Both the position numbers and the translations under genes were made by a program. The notes under the pieces are model-generated. The model was given only the letters and a program-made list of their open reading frames with translations. It did not search any database and was not told the DNA's origin. From the NCBI RefSeq assembly GCF_002723975.1, contig NZ_BEWO01000005.1:120101-184100 (forward strand): a DNA stretch of 64,000 bases, in the 5' to 3' direction. This stretch comes from Gluconobacter japonicus. GTDB lineage: Bacteria > Pseudomonadota > Alphaproteobacteria > Acetobacterales > Acetobacteraceae. Of the stretch, positions 1-12,070 are shown piece by piece; within the stretch, counting starts at the first letter, position 1, and every line of letters begins with the position of its first letter.

Positions 1-584
<584 letters not shown>

Positions 585-628
585 TCACCGTTTCGTCTCA
601 AAATCAGAACATAAGGTCAATCGACGAC

Positions 629-1101
629 ATGCGTCTTCCTTTTCTCGCCCTGATCCTTGGTCTCGCGGGACTCATCCCGTTCGTGACGCTGGGAGGCTGG
701 ATTTTTCTGGCAGGGCTCTTCTCCCCACTACCGCACCTGACCGTCATTCTTCTGGCGTACGGCGCATGTATCCTGTCCTTTTTGGGGGCCGTCCACTGGG
801 GGCTGACCATGGAACGACCTGACATCATCACAGTTCAGGGAACGGCAGATCGTGATCGTCAGAGACTCCTTCTGGGAGTCTGCCCTGCGCTCTGGGCATG
901 GCTTTCACTCTGCGTCGGACTATTGGGGGACCTGCGTGCCGGATACCTACTAGAGGTCATCGGCTTCATTTCCACATTTGCTGTGGAACGGGCGGCCTGG
1001 AAGCATGGCGCGCTGCCACCCGGTTACATGCCCTTACGGGGCGTGCTGACAGCGGGGGCCGTCATAAGTCTCCTTATGGCAGCCCTCGCACCATTGCAGA
1101 A

Positions 1102-1114
<13 letters not shown>
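629..1114 (+). CDS. DUF3429 family membrane protein
   Basis: A 161-residue inner-membrane protein with about five hydrophobic segments, starting MRLPFLALILGLAGLIPF and ending near LLMAALAPLQNYTL. The pattern LSFLGAVHWG in the third segment is typical of the DUF3429 family, whose role is unknown. The ATG at 629 is chosen over an upstream in-frame ATG at 527 because it begins directly with the first membrane helix and the longer form would overlap the enolase start. Its 3' end overlaps the convergent kdsA end by 13 bases. Function is not inferred. Confidence 0.75.
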
Positions 1115-3563
<2,449 letters not shown>

Positions 3564-3616
3564 TCATACACCGAAGGTGGGGGCGAGGGGAAGCGTCGAG
3601 ATGCTTCCCGACTCAG

Positions 3617-3967
3617 TTAGTGAGCAGGCGTCTCGGCAGGAGCCGGAGCGGCAGGGGTTGCTGGCGAAGCAGGAGCTGTTGTTGCGGCGGCTGGAGCCGG
3701 CGGATCAGCAAGAATGTCATGGCCTCCGACGCCAGAGGAGGCGCCACGATTCAGAAGGGCCAGAACGAGGCAAAGCAGCATGAAAACGCCGGCCAGAACG
3801 GAGGTCGCGCGCGTCAGAAGCGTTGCCGTTCCACGGCCGGTCATGAAAGAGCCCATGCCTTGGCTACTGCCGATACCAAGGCCGCCGCCTTCGCTGCGCT
3901 GGATCAGGATCGTACCGATCAGGGCCAGTGTGACCAGCAGATTGATGACAAGCAGAAAAGTGGTCAT
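3617..3967 (-). CDS. secG: preprotein translocase subunit SecG
   Basis: Small subunit of the SecYEG channel in the inner membrane. The 116 residues show two membrane helices (about 2-22 and 52-72) around the conserved cytoplasmic loop ILIQRSEGGGLGIGSSQG. The tail after residue 80 is a low-complexity Ala/Pro-rich stretch (PPAPAAATTAPASPATPA), common in alphaproteobacterial SecG and not conserved in sequence. The start overlaps the tpiA stop by 4 bases (3964-3967), which fits translational coupling within the tpiA-secG-pyrG-kdsA group. Confidence 0.93.
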   Translation of the reverse strand: MTTFLLVINLLVTLALIGTILIQRSEGGGLGIGSSQGMGSFMTGRGTATLLTRATSVLAGVFMLLCLVLALLNRGASSGVGGHDILADPPAPAAATTAPASPATPAAPAPAETPAH

Positions 3968-4764
3968 GAACGATAGGGTCCGGACAATGGTTGGGAGGAG
4001 AGGCGGAGCGATGCGGCTTCAGCAATGCGCAGGAAGCTTTTCGCGTCCAAGCTCGCACTGCCAACCAGCACTCCGCCCAGCACCCCGATGGAAAAAATGG
4101 TCGGCGCCTGGGCCGGTGTTACGGAGCCGCCATACAGGATTGGCACGCGAATGTCATCCATCTTGAGGCGGGACTGCAACAATCCGCGTAGAAGAAACAG
4201 CGTCCGCTCCAGTTCATCACGGGACGGCGTAACGCCACTCCCGATAGCCCAAATGGGCTCGTAAGCCAGAACGCCGTTGAAACTATCAGTCAGGGATCCA
4301 TCGATCTGGCTGGCCAGAACAGTCGCCGCACGCCCGTCCTGACGCTCGGCCATGGTTTCACCAATGCAGACAACCGGCACCAGCCCCGCCGCTTCGGCTG
4401 CCTGCACTTTGCGACGAATGAGAGCGTCCGTTTCCCCACAATTCTGGCGCCGCTCGGAATGTCCCAGCAAAACGTACTTAACACCAACATCAGCCAGCAT
4501 ATCCGCTGAAATCTCGCCGGTGTGCGCGCCTGACGAGGCGGTGTGGCAATCCTGCGCGCCTAACTGAAGCTTTGAATCAGTGCCAACTGTTTCAAGAATA
4601 TCAGACACGCGCTCCAGCTGGGTGAAGGGCGGACAGATAACCAGTTTGACGTCGTCAGGCAGGGAGCATGCGCCTTCGGCTACGGCAGTTGCAAGCTGTA
4701 CGGTCTGTTCCCGCAAGCCATTCATCTTCCAGTTACCGATTACGAGTTTCGGCGATACGTCCAT
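3964..4764 (-). CDS. tpiA: triosephosphate isomerase
   Basis: Interconverts dihydroxyacetone phosphate and glyceraldehyde 3-phosphate. The 266-residue (beta/alpha)8 protein carries the substrate lysine in GNWKMN (Lys13), the electrophilic His102 in LLGHSERR, the catalytic Glu169 in AYEPIWAIGSG and the phosphate loop YGGSVTP. A strong ribosome site, TCAGGAGGAAGC, sits directly before the ATG. It is the first gene of the minus-strand tpiA-secG-pyrG-kdsA group and is divergent from the PpiD-like gene; the 123 bases between them must hold both promoters. Confidence 0.96.
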   Translation of the reverse strand: MDVSPKLVIGNWKMNGLREQTVQLATAVAEGACSLPDDVKLVICPPFTQLERVSDILETVGTDSKLQLGAQDCHTASSGAHTGEISADMLADVGVKYVLLGHSERRQNCGETDALIRRKVQAAEAAGLVPVVCIGETMAERQDGRAATVLASQIDGSLTDSFNGVLAYEPIWAIGSGVTPSRDELERTLFLLRGLLQSRLKMDDIRVPILYGGSVTPAQAPTIFSIGVLGGVLVGSASLDAKSFLRIAEAASLRLSSQPLSGPYRS

Positions 4765-4887
4765 GCTTCCTCCTGAGGGTGAGCCGTCCGCTTACTGGTC
4801 AAGCGCGGCTCACGACATTATGGTGCCGCAAGTTTAGCGGGCCTTCCACGCCTGCACCATCCCGCCATCCGGATCCGTCCTGACCCT

Positions 4888-6825
4888 ATGATTACCACCC
4901 TACGCCATCTTCTCGTTGACTCCTGGGCCGGCCGTGCCGCCGCAATCCTGATCTTCCTGGCCTTTATCGGGTGGGGCGTAGGGGATGTTTACTCCAATAT
5001 GGGGACCAGTGGCTCCAACACGATTGTGCAGGTCGGTAGCCGCAGCATCACGCCAGACGATCTGGCACGGGCGCTCTCCACCCAACTGCCAGCCGCAGCG
5101 CAGCAGATGGGTCTGGCGGATGCTTCCCATCTTCCCGATGGCACCAAGCAGCAGATCGCCCGTCAGGTTCTTCACAATCTCGTGATCCAGAACGAAGTCC
5201 AGCTTGCTGGTGAGCGTGCAGGGATGAACGTACCCGATGAACTGATCCGCAAGGAAATCTTCGCGATCCCAGCCTTTCATAATGCTGCGGGCCAGTTCGA
5301 TCGCACGATGCTGAATGACCGCCTGACGCGCATCGGTATTACTGAAAAGCGTCTGATCCAGATGATTCGCGAAGACATCATTTCCCGCGGACTGCTTCAG
5401 GGCATGGGCGCATCTGTACAGGCACCGAAGTCCCTGATGGATCGTCTCTTTGCGTTTGATGCAGACCAGCGCGTTCTGGATGTTCTGCGCGTACCCTTCA
5501 CGGCTGGCACGGTTACTGCTGCACCAACAGACGAACAGCTTCACCGCTATTACGACAATCACCCGCAGGATTTCCGCACGACGGAATACCGTCATGCCAA
5601 GATGGTTGTGATGACGGCAGACAGTGTTGCCAAGACGATCGAAGTTCCGGATGACGTCCTGCACAAGCTGTATGATTTCCAGGCCCGTACCTACAATGTT
5701 CCTGAAACCCGGACGCTTCAGGTTCTGACCTTCCAGGACGAGGCGAAGGCCAACGCTGCAGCAACAGCATGGCGCAACACGAATGCGTGGGACGCTATCC
5801 AGAAGGCTTACCCGGACGCGGCAGCCGTAGCTCTTCCACATGTGCGCCAGAGTGACATCCCGAACCCGGAACTGGCCAAGCTCACATTCGCAGCGCAGGC
5901 AAACCAGATCACTGGCCCGACCAAAACGGCAGCAGGCTGGGTGGTCTTCAACATCACCGATGTTGTCGCACCGCATCAGACAAGCTTTGAACAGGCAAAG
6001 AACGATCTGCGCGATCAGGTCCAGAAGCAGGAAGCCCCGCAGGCTCTTCAGGCGCGCCTTGCGCAGTTTCAGGACGCGATTGCAGGCTCGACAACGCTTG
6101 AAAAAGTTCCGTCCAATCTTGGCGCGGTTCCAGCGGCAGGTTCCCTTGATGCCCGCGGCATGACGCAGGACGGCGTACCTGCTCCAATTCCGGGCGATGC
6201 CAATCTGCGTCAGTCCATCATCCAGCACATCTTCTCCCAGAAGAAGGATGCACAGCCGGTTGTCGTGAATGGTCCGGACGGGTCTGCTTTCGCAGTTGCT
6301 GTTGACGAAGTTCATCCGGGTACGCTGCGCCCCTTCACGGAAGTCCGCGATCAGGTTGTTCAGGCCTGGACCGCAGACCAGCAGCGTCATGCCGCTGATG
6401 CACGCGTCACGGCTCTGTTCACGGAAGCGAAGAAGAGCACTCTGGCCAAGGCTCTCGAAAACCAGCCAGAAGCTTCGAACCTGCGCAAGAACGTTGCTGT
6501 TTCCCGCGTTCATCCTGATCAGTCCCTGCCACAGAATGTTCTGCGGGCTGCCTTCGGCCTGAAGGTTGGCACAACCGGCATGTATGAAGGCCCGGACGCG
6601 TTCTGGCTGGTCAACGTGACGGTGCAGAAGCCAGGCGATGCCGGTGACAACCAGTCTCTGCGCCACGATCTGGACGCTCAGTATGTTCAGTCCCTGCAGG
6701 CTGACATTCCGATGGCTCTGGACGCAGCGTTGGAAAAAACCGTTCCCGTCTCACACATGAACATGAACCTGTTCAATCAGGTTGTGGCCTCGACATCCCC
6801 CGCAGCCGCTAACGGAGCGCAGTGA
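4888..6825 (+). CDS. PpiD/SurA-type periplasmic peptidyl-prolyl isomerase
   Basis: A 645-residue inner-membrane-anchored folding factor. One N-terminal membrane helix (about residues 13-33, AAAILIFLAFIGWGVGDV) is followed by a SurA_N-like chaperone region (SRSITPDDLARALSTQL onward) and a parvulin-like rotamase region around 230-375, seen as FRTTEYRHAKMV to ITGPTKTAAGWVVFNI. The architecture matches PpiD, which sits at the Sec translocon exit and helps outer-membrane proteins fold; the parvulin part is divergent, so isomerase activity is uncertain. Its stop overlaps the trpE start in TGATG, although the functions are unrelated. Confidence 0.85.
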   Translation: MITTLRHLLVDSWAGRAAAILIFLAFIGWGVGDVYSNMGTSGSNTIVQVGSRSITPDDLARALSTQLPAAAQQMGLADASHLPDGTKQQIARQVLHNLVIQNEVQLAGERAGMNVPDELIRKEIFAIPAFHNAAGQFDRTMLNDRLTRIGITEKRLIQMIREDIISRGLLQGMGASVQAPKSLMDRLFAFDADQRVLDVLRVPFTAGTVTAAPTDEQLHRYYDNHPQDFRTTEYRHAKMVVMTADSVAKTIEVPDDVLHKLYDFQARTYNVPETRTLQVLTFQDEAKANAAATAWRNTNAWDAIQKAYPDAAAVALPHVRQSDIPNPELAKLTFAAQANQITGPTKTAAGWVVFNITDVVAPHQTSFEQAKNDLRDQVQKQEAPQALQARLAQFQDAIAGSTTLEKVPSNLGAVPAAGSLDARGMTQDGVPAPIPGDANLRQSIIQHIFSQKKDAQPVVVNGPDGSAFAVAVDEVHPGTLRPFTEVRDQVVQAWTADQQRHAADARVTALFTEAKKSTLAKALENQPEASNLRKNVAVSRVHPDQSLPQNVLRAAFGLKVGTTGMYEGPDAFWLVNVTVQKPGDAGDNQSLRHDLDAQYVQSLQADIPMALDAALEKTVPVSHMNMNLFNQVVASTSPAAANGAQ

Positions 6826-8237
6826 TGCCGATTGTTCACAGTATCGAAGCCGCAGACCTCCTGACCCCGGTTTCAGCCTATCTGCGCCTGTCCCGTCTTT
6901 CCGATGATCCTTACCGGATGTTGCTGGAAAGCGTGGAAGGCGGCGCGACGAGAGGCCGTTATTCCGTGATTGCCCTTCTACCGGATCTGGTCTGGAAGTG
7001 CCGGAACGGGGAGGTAACCCTTGATGGAACGTCGCTTCAGGGCAAACCGCTGGACACGCTGAAGGACATCATCGACCAGAGCCAGATGGATCTTCCTGTT
7101 GATATGCCACCGATGATCGGCGGCGTATTTGGCGTGCTGGGCTATGACATGGTCCGTCAGATGGAAGTCCTGCCCAACGCTCCGGTCAATGATCTGGATC
7201 TGCCGGAAGGCATCATGATCCGCCCCCAGCTTTTCGCCGTATTTGATTCAGTCCGTGATGAGTTGACGCTCGCGGTGCCGGTTCGTGGCGCCATGACAAC
7301 CGCAGAAGCTCATGCACTACTGGATCGGGCGCGGGCAGCGCTGGCTGCCCCTCTGGAAGATGCGACGGAAACGCTGCCTGCGGGCACCGAACTTGCTCCC
7401 CCATCCTCCAACGTAACGCAGGAGCAGTTCGAAGCGAATGTCCGAACCGCGCAGGATTACATCGCGGCCGGAGACGCATTCCAGATCGTTCCAAGTCAGC
7501 GTTTCACAACACCATTCCCGCTATCTCCGCTTGCGTTGTACCGAAGCCTGCGTCGCATTAACCCGGCTCCGTTCCTGTTCCTGATGGAACTGGAAGATTA
7601 TGCACTGGTTGGTTCGTCGCCGGAAATTCTCGTCCGTCTGCGGGCAGGGGAAGTCACGGTTCGCCCCCTCGCTGGCACCCGTCCGCGTGGCAACGACCGG
7701 GCACATGATCTGGAGCTTGAGAAAGAACTGCTCGCGGATCAGAAGGAACTCGCCGAGCATCTCATGCTCATTGATCTGGGGCGGAATGACGTAGGCCGCG
7801 TCTCGGAACTGGGGACCGTGCAGGTTCCCGATCAGTTCGTGATCGAACGCTACAGCCACGTCATGCATATTTCCTCGACGGTCACGGGACAGATCAAGGC
7901 TGGAAAAACCGCCATGGATGCGCTTGTTGCCGCGTTTCCGGCCGGAACACTGACAGGTGCGCCGAAAATCCGTGCCATGGAAATCATCGACGAACTGGAG
8001 CCAACCCGCCGCGGGCCGTATTCAGGTTGCGTTGGATATTTTGGTGCGGATGGGGAGATGGATACCTGCATCGGGCTAAGGATGGCTGTTCTGAAGAATG
8101 GCCAGATGTATGTTCAAGCAGGCTGCGGCGTCGTGGCAGACAGTGATCCGAACTCGGAGTTTCGCGAAACACAGGCAAAGGCGAGAGCACTTTTCCGGGC
8201 CGCGGAAGTCGCTGTCTCCAACGCAGCAAAATCCTGA
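6825..8237 (+). CDS. trpE: anthranilate synthase component I
   Basis: Converts chorismate plus ammonia to anthranilate, the committed step of tryptophan synthesis, paired with TrpG. The 470 residues carry the tryptophan feedback-site motif LLES (33-36) and the chorismate-binding C-terminal domain with IVPSQRF, GSSPEIL, RPLAGTRPRG, LIDLGRNDVGR, FPAGTLTGAPK and GCGVVADS. ATG at 6825 is chosen over the adjacent GTG at 6822 because GGAG sits at a good distance and TGATG coupling to the preceding gene is typical. First gene of trpE-G-D-C. Confidence 0.96.
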   Translation: MPIVHSIEAADLLTPVSAYLRLSRLSDDPYRMLLESVEGGATRGRYSVIALLPDLVWKCRNGEVTLDGTSLQGKPLDTLKDIIDQSQMDLPVDMPPMIGGVFGVLGYDMVRQMEVLPNAPVNDLDLPEGIMIRPQLFAVFDSVRDELTLAVPVRGAMTTAEAHALLDRARAALAAPLEDATETLPAGTELAPPSSNVTQEQFEANVRTAQDYIAAGDAFQIVPSQRFTTPFPLSPLALYRSLRRINPAPFLFLMELEDYALVGSSPEILVRLRAGEVTVRPLAGTRPRGNDRAHDLELEKELLADQKELAEHLMLIDLGRNDVGRVSELGTVQVPDQFVIERYSHVMHISSTVTGQIKAGKTAMDALVAAFPAGTLTGAPKIRAMEIIDELEPTRRGPYSGCVGYFGADGEMDTCIGLRMAVLKNGQMYVQAGCGVVADSDPNSEFRETQAKARALFRAAEVAVSNAAKS

Positions 8238-8285
8238 AACAATGTTGCATTTGACGTAACGAAACGTGAAGGCCATCCTGTTGCC

Positions 8286-8882
8286 ATGATCCTGCTCATC
8301 GACAACTACGACAGCTTCACATTCAACATCGTGCATCATCTGGGCGCATTGGGTGTTGAATGTGATGTGCGGCGCAATGACGCCCTGAGCGTCGAGGAAG
8401 CTCTCGCTCTTAAACCCTCCGCCATTGTGATTTCGCCCGGCCCCTGCGCCCCCGATGATGCAGGTATCTGTTGTGATTTGATCCGTGCGGCGGCGGGAAA
8501 GGTTCCGGTCTTCGGTGTCTGCCTCGGCCATCAGGCAATCGGGCAGGTTTTCGGCGCGAAGGTCGTCCGGGCACCTGTTCCAATGCATGGCAAGATCAGC
8601 CCGGTTGACCATGACGACACCGGTGTTTTCGCTGGCCTTCCTAATCCGGTGAACGTCGTGCGCTATCATAGCCTGACGCTGGAGCCAGCAAGCATTCCCC
8701 CGGAACTGATCGTTAATGCGTCTACGAAGGACGGCATTATCATGGGCGTCCGTCACCGGGACTACGATGTGCATGGCGTTCAGTTTCATCCAGAGAGCAT
8801 TGCTTCTACGGCAGGCCGCGAACTACTGGCGAACTTCCTGACAATCGCTGGCATTCCGCACAAGACCGTAGAGCCGGCATGA
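8286..8882 (+). CDS. trpG: anthranilate synthase glutamine amidotransferase component II
   Basis: Supplies ammonia from glutamine to TrpE. The 198-residue class I amidotransferase starts MILLIDNYDSFTFN, has the oxyanion block SPGPCAPDDAG, the nucleophile Cys79 in GVCLGHQ and the catalytic His/Glu in QFHPES. It lies 48 bases after trpE and overlaps trpD by 4 bases in ATGA (8879-8882). In many bacteria this subunit is shared with p-aminobenzoate synthase; nothing in the sequence decides that here. Confidence 0.95.
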   Translation: MILLIDNYDSFTFNIVHHLGALGVECDVRRNDALSVEEALALKPSAIVISPGPCAPDDAGICCDLIRAAAGKVPVFGVCLGHQAIGQVFGAKVVRAPVPMHGKISPVDHDDTGVFAGLPNPVNVVRYHSLTLEPASIPPELIVNASTKDGIIMGVRHRDYDVHGVQFHPESIASTAGRELLANFLTIAGIPHKTVEPA

Positions 8883-9970
8883 CGGAGAAAGCTGACTTTC
8901 CGTCTCTTCTACGTCGCGTTGCTGACGGTTCTATTCTGACAACCGACGATGCTGAAAACGCATTTTCGGCAATCATGGCAGGAGAGGTAGAACCTGCCCA
9001 ACTCGCGGCTTTCCTCACAGCGCTCAAAATGCGCGGTGAAGCTGCTGATGAACTGACAGGAGCGGTTCAGGCCGTCCGCCGTTATATGACAGTTCTGCCA
9101 GATGTTCCGGCAGATACGCTGGACGTCTGCGGGACGGGCGGCGACGGACTTGGCACACTCAATGTGTCGACCGCCGTTGCGTTCGTTCTGGCGGGGCTGG
9201 GTATCCCGGTCGCCAAACATGGCAATCGCGCGCTTTCATCCCGATCTGGCGCGACTGATGTTCTGGAAAAGCTTGGCGTTCCGCCGATCGACGATCCGGC
9301 TTTTCAAAGTGCCCAGTTGCGGGAGAACCATCTGGCGTTCCTTGCAGCACCATTCCATCATCCGGCCATGCGCCACGCGGCTCCTGTCCGTAAGGCACTA
9401 GGATTTCGAACACTTTTCAATCTGCTTGGACCGCTCTGCAATCCGGCTCAGGTGCAGCGTCAGCTTATTGGTGTTTTTGACGTTCGCTGGTGTGAACCAG
9501 TCGTCCGGACCCTCGCCAGCCTTGGCAGCACCCATGTCTGGGCTGTTCATGGCACAACAGACGAAGGTGGCAGCGATGAACTGACACTCGCCGGCTCTGC
9601 TGAAATCGTAAGCCTCGAAAACGGCACGATTAACCGCATGACATTCGACCCGAGCATCGCGGGAATGTCGTTCACTCCAATTTCTGCCATCCGCGGCGGA
9701 GATTCCAATGCGAACGCCAAGGCTCTGACTGCGCTCCTTGAGGGAGTTCACGGACCTTATCGTGATACCGTTCTTTTGAATGCAGCCGCCGCCATTCATG
9801 TGGCTGGACGTGGCAATATTGTGCATAATGGCGCGATTGACGCACAGGCGTTTCGTAACAATATGGCATTGGCGGCTCGTTCCATTGACGATGGACATGC
9901 ACGGACAGCCCTGGAACGGGCGCGTATTGCCATTGCCTCCCTTACCAAGACAAATGCAGGACTATCATGA
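8879..9970 (+). CDS. trpD: anthranilate phosphoribosyltransferase
   Basis: Transfers phosphoribosyl from PRPP to anthranilate. The 363 residues show the PRPP and anthranilate sites DVCGTGGDGLGTLNVST, the block KHGNRALSSRSGATDVLEKLG, APFHHPAMRHAAPVRKALGFRT, FNLLGPLCNPA and the Mg-binding DEGGSDELTL. The start overlaps trpG, and the stop overlaps trpC (ATGA, 9967-9970), giving a fully coupled trpG-D-C unit. Confidence 0.96.
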   Translation: MTEKADFPSLLRRVADGSILTTDDAENAFSAIMAGEVEPAQLAAFLTALKMRGEAADELTGAVQAVRRYMTVLPDVPADTLDVCGTGGDGLGTLNVSTAVAFVLAGLGIPVAKHGNRALSSRSGATDVLEKLGVPPIDDPAFQSAQLRENHLAFLAAPFHHPAMRHAAPVRKALGFRTLFNLLGPLCNPAQVQRQLIGVFDVRWCEPVVRTLASLGSTHVWAVHGTTDEGGSDELTLAGSAEIVSLENGTINRMTFDPSIAGMSFTPISAIRGGDSNANAKALTALLEGVHGPYRDTVLLNAAAAIHVAGRGNIVHNGAIDAQAFRNNMALAARSIDDGHARTALERARIAIASLTKTNAGLS

Positions 9971-10890
9971 CCTTCATGCATCAGCGACCAGCGATGACCT
10001 ATGCACCTGAAGGGGTAGAGCAGTTTCCTGACCCGGAAGTTCCGGAAACGACCACGCCGCCCATCAAGGACCCTTCAGTCGAAACGACAGATAGAAGCGA
10101 CGTTCTGGCTCGCATCTGTGCACGTACCCGCGTGGATGTGGAACAGCGCTCCCAGATCATGTCGCTCGAGGACATTACGCTCCGGGCGCGCGAAGTTACG
10201 ACGCCAACACGCGGTTTCGGACAAGCCCTCCAGCATCTGACGGCAGACCGACAGGTCGGTCTGATTGCCGAAATCAAAAAAGCTTCCCCGTCCGCAGGTG
10301 TTCTTCGACCGACATACGATCCTGTCGGTATTGCTCAGGCCTATCAGGCAGCGGGCGCGACCTGCCTGTCCGTTCTGACGGAAGGGTCGTGCTTTCATGG
10401 CAGCACGGACGATATTCGCGCTGTTCGTGAGGCTTGCAGCCTCCCGATTCTTCGCAAGGATTTCATTCTTGACCCATGGCAGGTGCATGAAAGCCGCCTG
10501 ATCGGTGCGGACTGTATCCTCCTCATTATGGCGGCCCTGACAGAAACGCAGGCATCCGAACTCATCGGTATCGCCCGTGGTCTGGATATGGACGTTCTGG
10601 TGGAAGTGCATGACGCAGATGAACTGAACCGTGCGTTAGCTCTTGATACCTCGCTGATCGGTATCAACAACCGTAATCTTCGCACGCTTAAAACAGACAT
10701 TCAGACGACACTGGATCTGGCTCCCATGGTTCCCCCAGACCGCTTGGTGGTCTCTGAAAGCGGTATCAAGACGCAGGACGACCTCCTCAAGGTTGGTGAG
10801 GTAGGAGCCAGCGCCGTACTGGTTGGAGAGAGCCTCCTTCGCGAAGATGATCCGGGAGCAGCAGCCCGTCGCCTTCTTGGCTTTACCTGA
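9967..10890 (+). CDS. trpC: indole-3-glycerol phosphate synthase
   Basis: Ring-closes CdRP to indole-3-glycerol phosphate. The (beta/alpha)8 enzyme shows LIAEIKKASPSAGVLR (catalytic Lys), LRKDFILDPWQV, LVEVHDADEL, GINNRNL and SESGIKT. At 307 residues it is about 40 longer than usual because of an N-terminal, acidic, Pro-rich extension before the first conserved stretch (DVLARICARTRVDVEQR, about residue 39). The start is kept at 9967 because it makes an ATGA overlap with trpD; an internal ATG at 9982 is possible. trpA, trpB and trpF are not in the window. Confidence 0.94.
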   Translation: MTFMHQRPAMTYAPEGVEQFPDPEVPETTTPPIKDPSVETTDRSDVLARICARTRVDVEQRSQIMSLEDITLRAREVTTPTRGFGQALQHLTADRQVGLIAEIKKASPSAGVLRPTYDPVGIAQAYQAAGATCLSVLTEGSCFHGSTDDIRAVREACSLPILRKDFILDPWQVHESRLIGADCILLIMAALTETQASELIGIARGLDMDVLVEVHDADELNRALALDTSLIGINNRNLRTLKTDIQTTLDLAPMVPPDRLVVSESGIKTQDDLLKVGEVGASAVLVGESLLREDDPGAAARRLLGFT

Positions 10891-10898
10891 CATCCGGT

Positions 10899-10937
10899 CC
10901 TGTTGAAGGGGGCGCTTTCGCGTCTCTCTTCAACAGG
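10899..10937 (+). terminator. putative terminator after trpC
   Basis: Perfect 10-bp inverted repeat CCTGTTGAAG / CTTCAACAGG with a 19-base loop, eight bases after the trpC stop. There is no strong T-run, so it is either a weak or Rho-assisted terminator or an RNA-end stabiliser. It separates the trp genes from the pdh operon. Confidence 0.5.
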
Positions 10938-11060
10938 GCGTTTCCGTTAAGCTTCCGGACCCTGCCTCTCCTTTCGGAGATGTAACTGGGGTCACTCTGG
11001 CCTTCGAGGCCAAGTATCGGTAAGAGCTTCCCCAGATTTGTGCATTTCCAGGAGACCGCC

Positions 11061-12065
11061 ATGGACGAGACAACGTCCGCTTCCATCCGGAGCAACGGTC
11101 CGGCCCTTTCGCCGGAGACAATGAAGCGTGCCTACAAGGACATGCTCCTGATCCGACGTTTTGAGGAAAAGGCTGGGCAGCTCTACGGAATGGGGCTCAT
11201 CGGGGGCTTCTGCCATCTTTATATCGGGCAGGAAGCTGTTGTGGTCGGTATTGGCCTGAACATGAAGCAGGGCGATAAGTCCATCACGTCCTACCGTGAC
11301 CATGGCCAGATGCTGGTTGCCGGCATGACAGCCCGTGGCGTCATGGCCGAACTGACAGGTCGCTCCGGTGGCTATTCCCGCGGCAAGGGCGGCTCCATGC
11401 ACATGTTCTCCCGTGAGAAGGAGTTCTACGGTGGCCACGGCATCGTCGGTGCTCAGGTCGCACTTGGAACGGGGCTGGCATTTGCCAACCATTATCGTGG
11501 CACGGACGAAGTCTCGATCGTCTATTTTGGCGAAGGTGCATCTGCGCAGGGGCAGGTTTACGAGAGCTTCAATCTCGCCGCCCTGCACAAGCTGCCCTGC
11601 ATCTATGTGATCGAAAACAACCGCTACGGCATGGGGACGTCCATCGAGCGCGCCTCAGCATCCAAAGATCTTTCCCGAAATGCCGAGCCTTGGGGCATCC
11701 CCAGCCGCAAGGTTGACGGCATGGATGTTTTCGCCGTGCATCAGGCCGCTCAGGAAGCTATGGAGCATTGCCGCGCAGGTAAGGGACCATTCCTGCTGGA
11801 AATGGAAACCTATCGCTATCGCGGGCACTCCATGTCCGATCCGGCGAAGTATCGTCAGCGGACTGAAGTCGAGGAAATGCGTCGCACGCGCGATCCGATC
11901 GAAAATCTGAAGGCTGAAATGCTGCGGAATGGCATTGGCGAAGACGTCTTCAAAGACATTGAAACTGACGTGAAGGCCGTTGTGGCTGACGCTGTCGAAT
12001 TTGCACAGACCTGCCCGGAGCCGGATGAATCCGAGCTCTGGACTGATATTCTGGTGGAGGCCTGA
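11061..12065 (+). CDS. pdhA: pyruvate dehydrogenase E1 component, alpha subunit
   Basis: Thiamine-diphosphate decarboxylase subunit of the pyruvate dehydrogenase complex, 334 residues. Family blocks are the phosphorylation-loop region [25 protein letters not shown] and [10 protein letters not shown]. The thiamine/Mg motif, usually GDG followed about 27 residues later by NN, reads GEG at residues 157-159 (11529-11537) with NN at 186-187. The ATG at 11061 follows CCAGGAGACCGCC; an upstream in-frame GTG at 11040 would put the ribosome site inside the gene. First gene of pdhA-pdhB-pdhC-lpd-lipA-coq10. Confidence 0.96.
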   Translation: MDETTSASIRSNGPALSPETMKRAYKDMLLIRRFEEKAGQLYGMGLIGGFCHLYIGQEAVVVGIGLNMKQGDKSITSYRDHGQMLVAGMTARGVMAELTGRSGGYSRGKGGSMHMFSREKEFYGGHGIVGAQVALGTGLAFANHYRGTDEVSIVYFGEGASAQGQVYESFNLAALHKLPCIYVIENNRYGMGTSIERASASKDLSRNAEPWGIPSRKVDGMDVFAVHQAAQEAMEHCRAGKGPFLLEMETYRYRGHSMSDPAKYRQRTEVEEMRRTRDPIENLKAEMLRNGIGEDVFKDIETDVKAVVADAVEFAQTCPEPDESELWTDILVEA

Positions 12066-12070
12066 GTTCC

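Noticed and set aside
4900..6666. A 588-codon open frame on the minus strand, antisense to the PpiD-like gene
   Set aside because: Codon pattern and composition are those of a reversed coding frame (Cys/His/Arg-rich, no family blocks); the plus-strand gene is clear.
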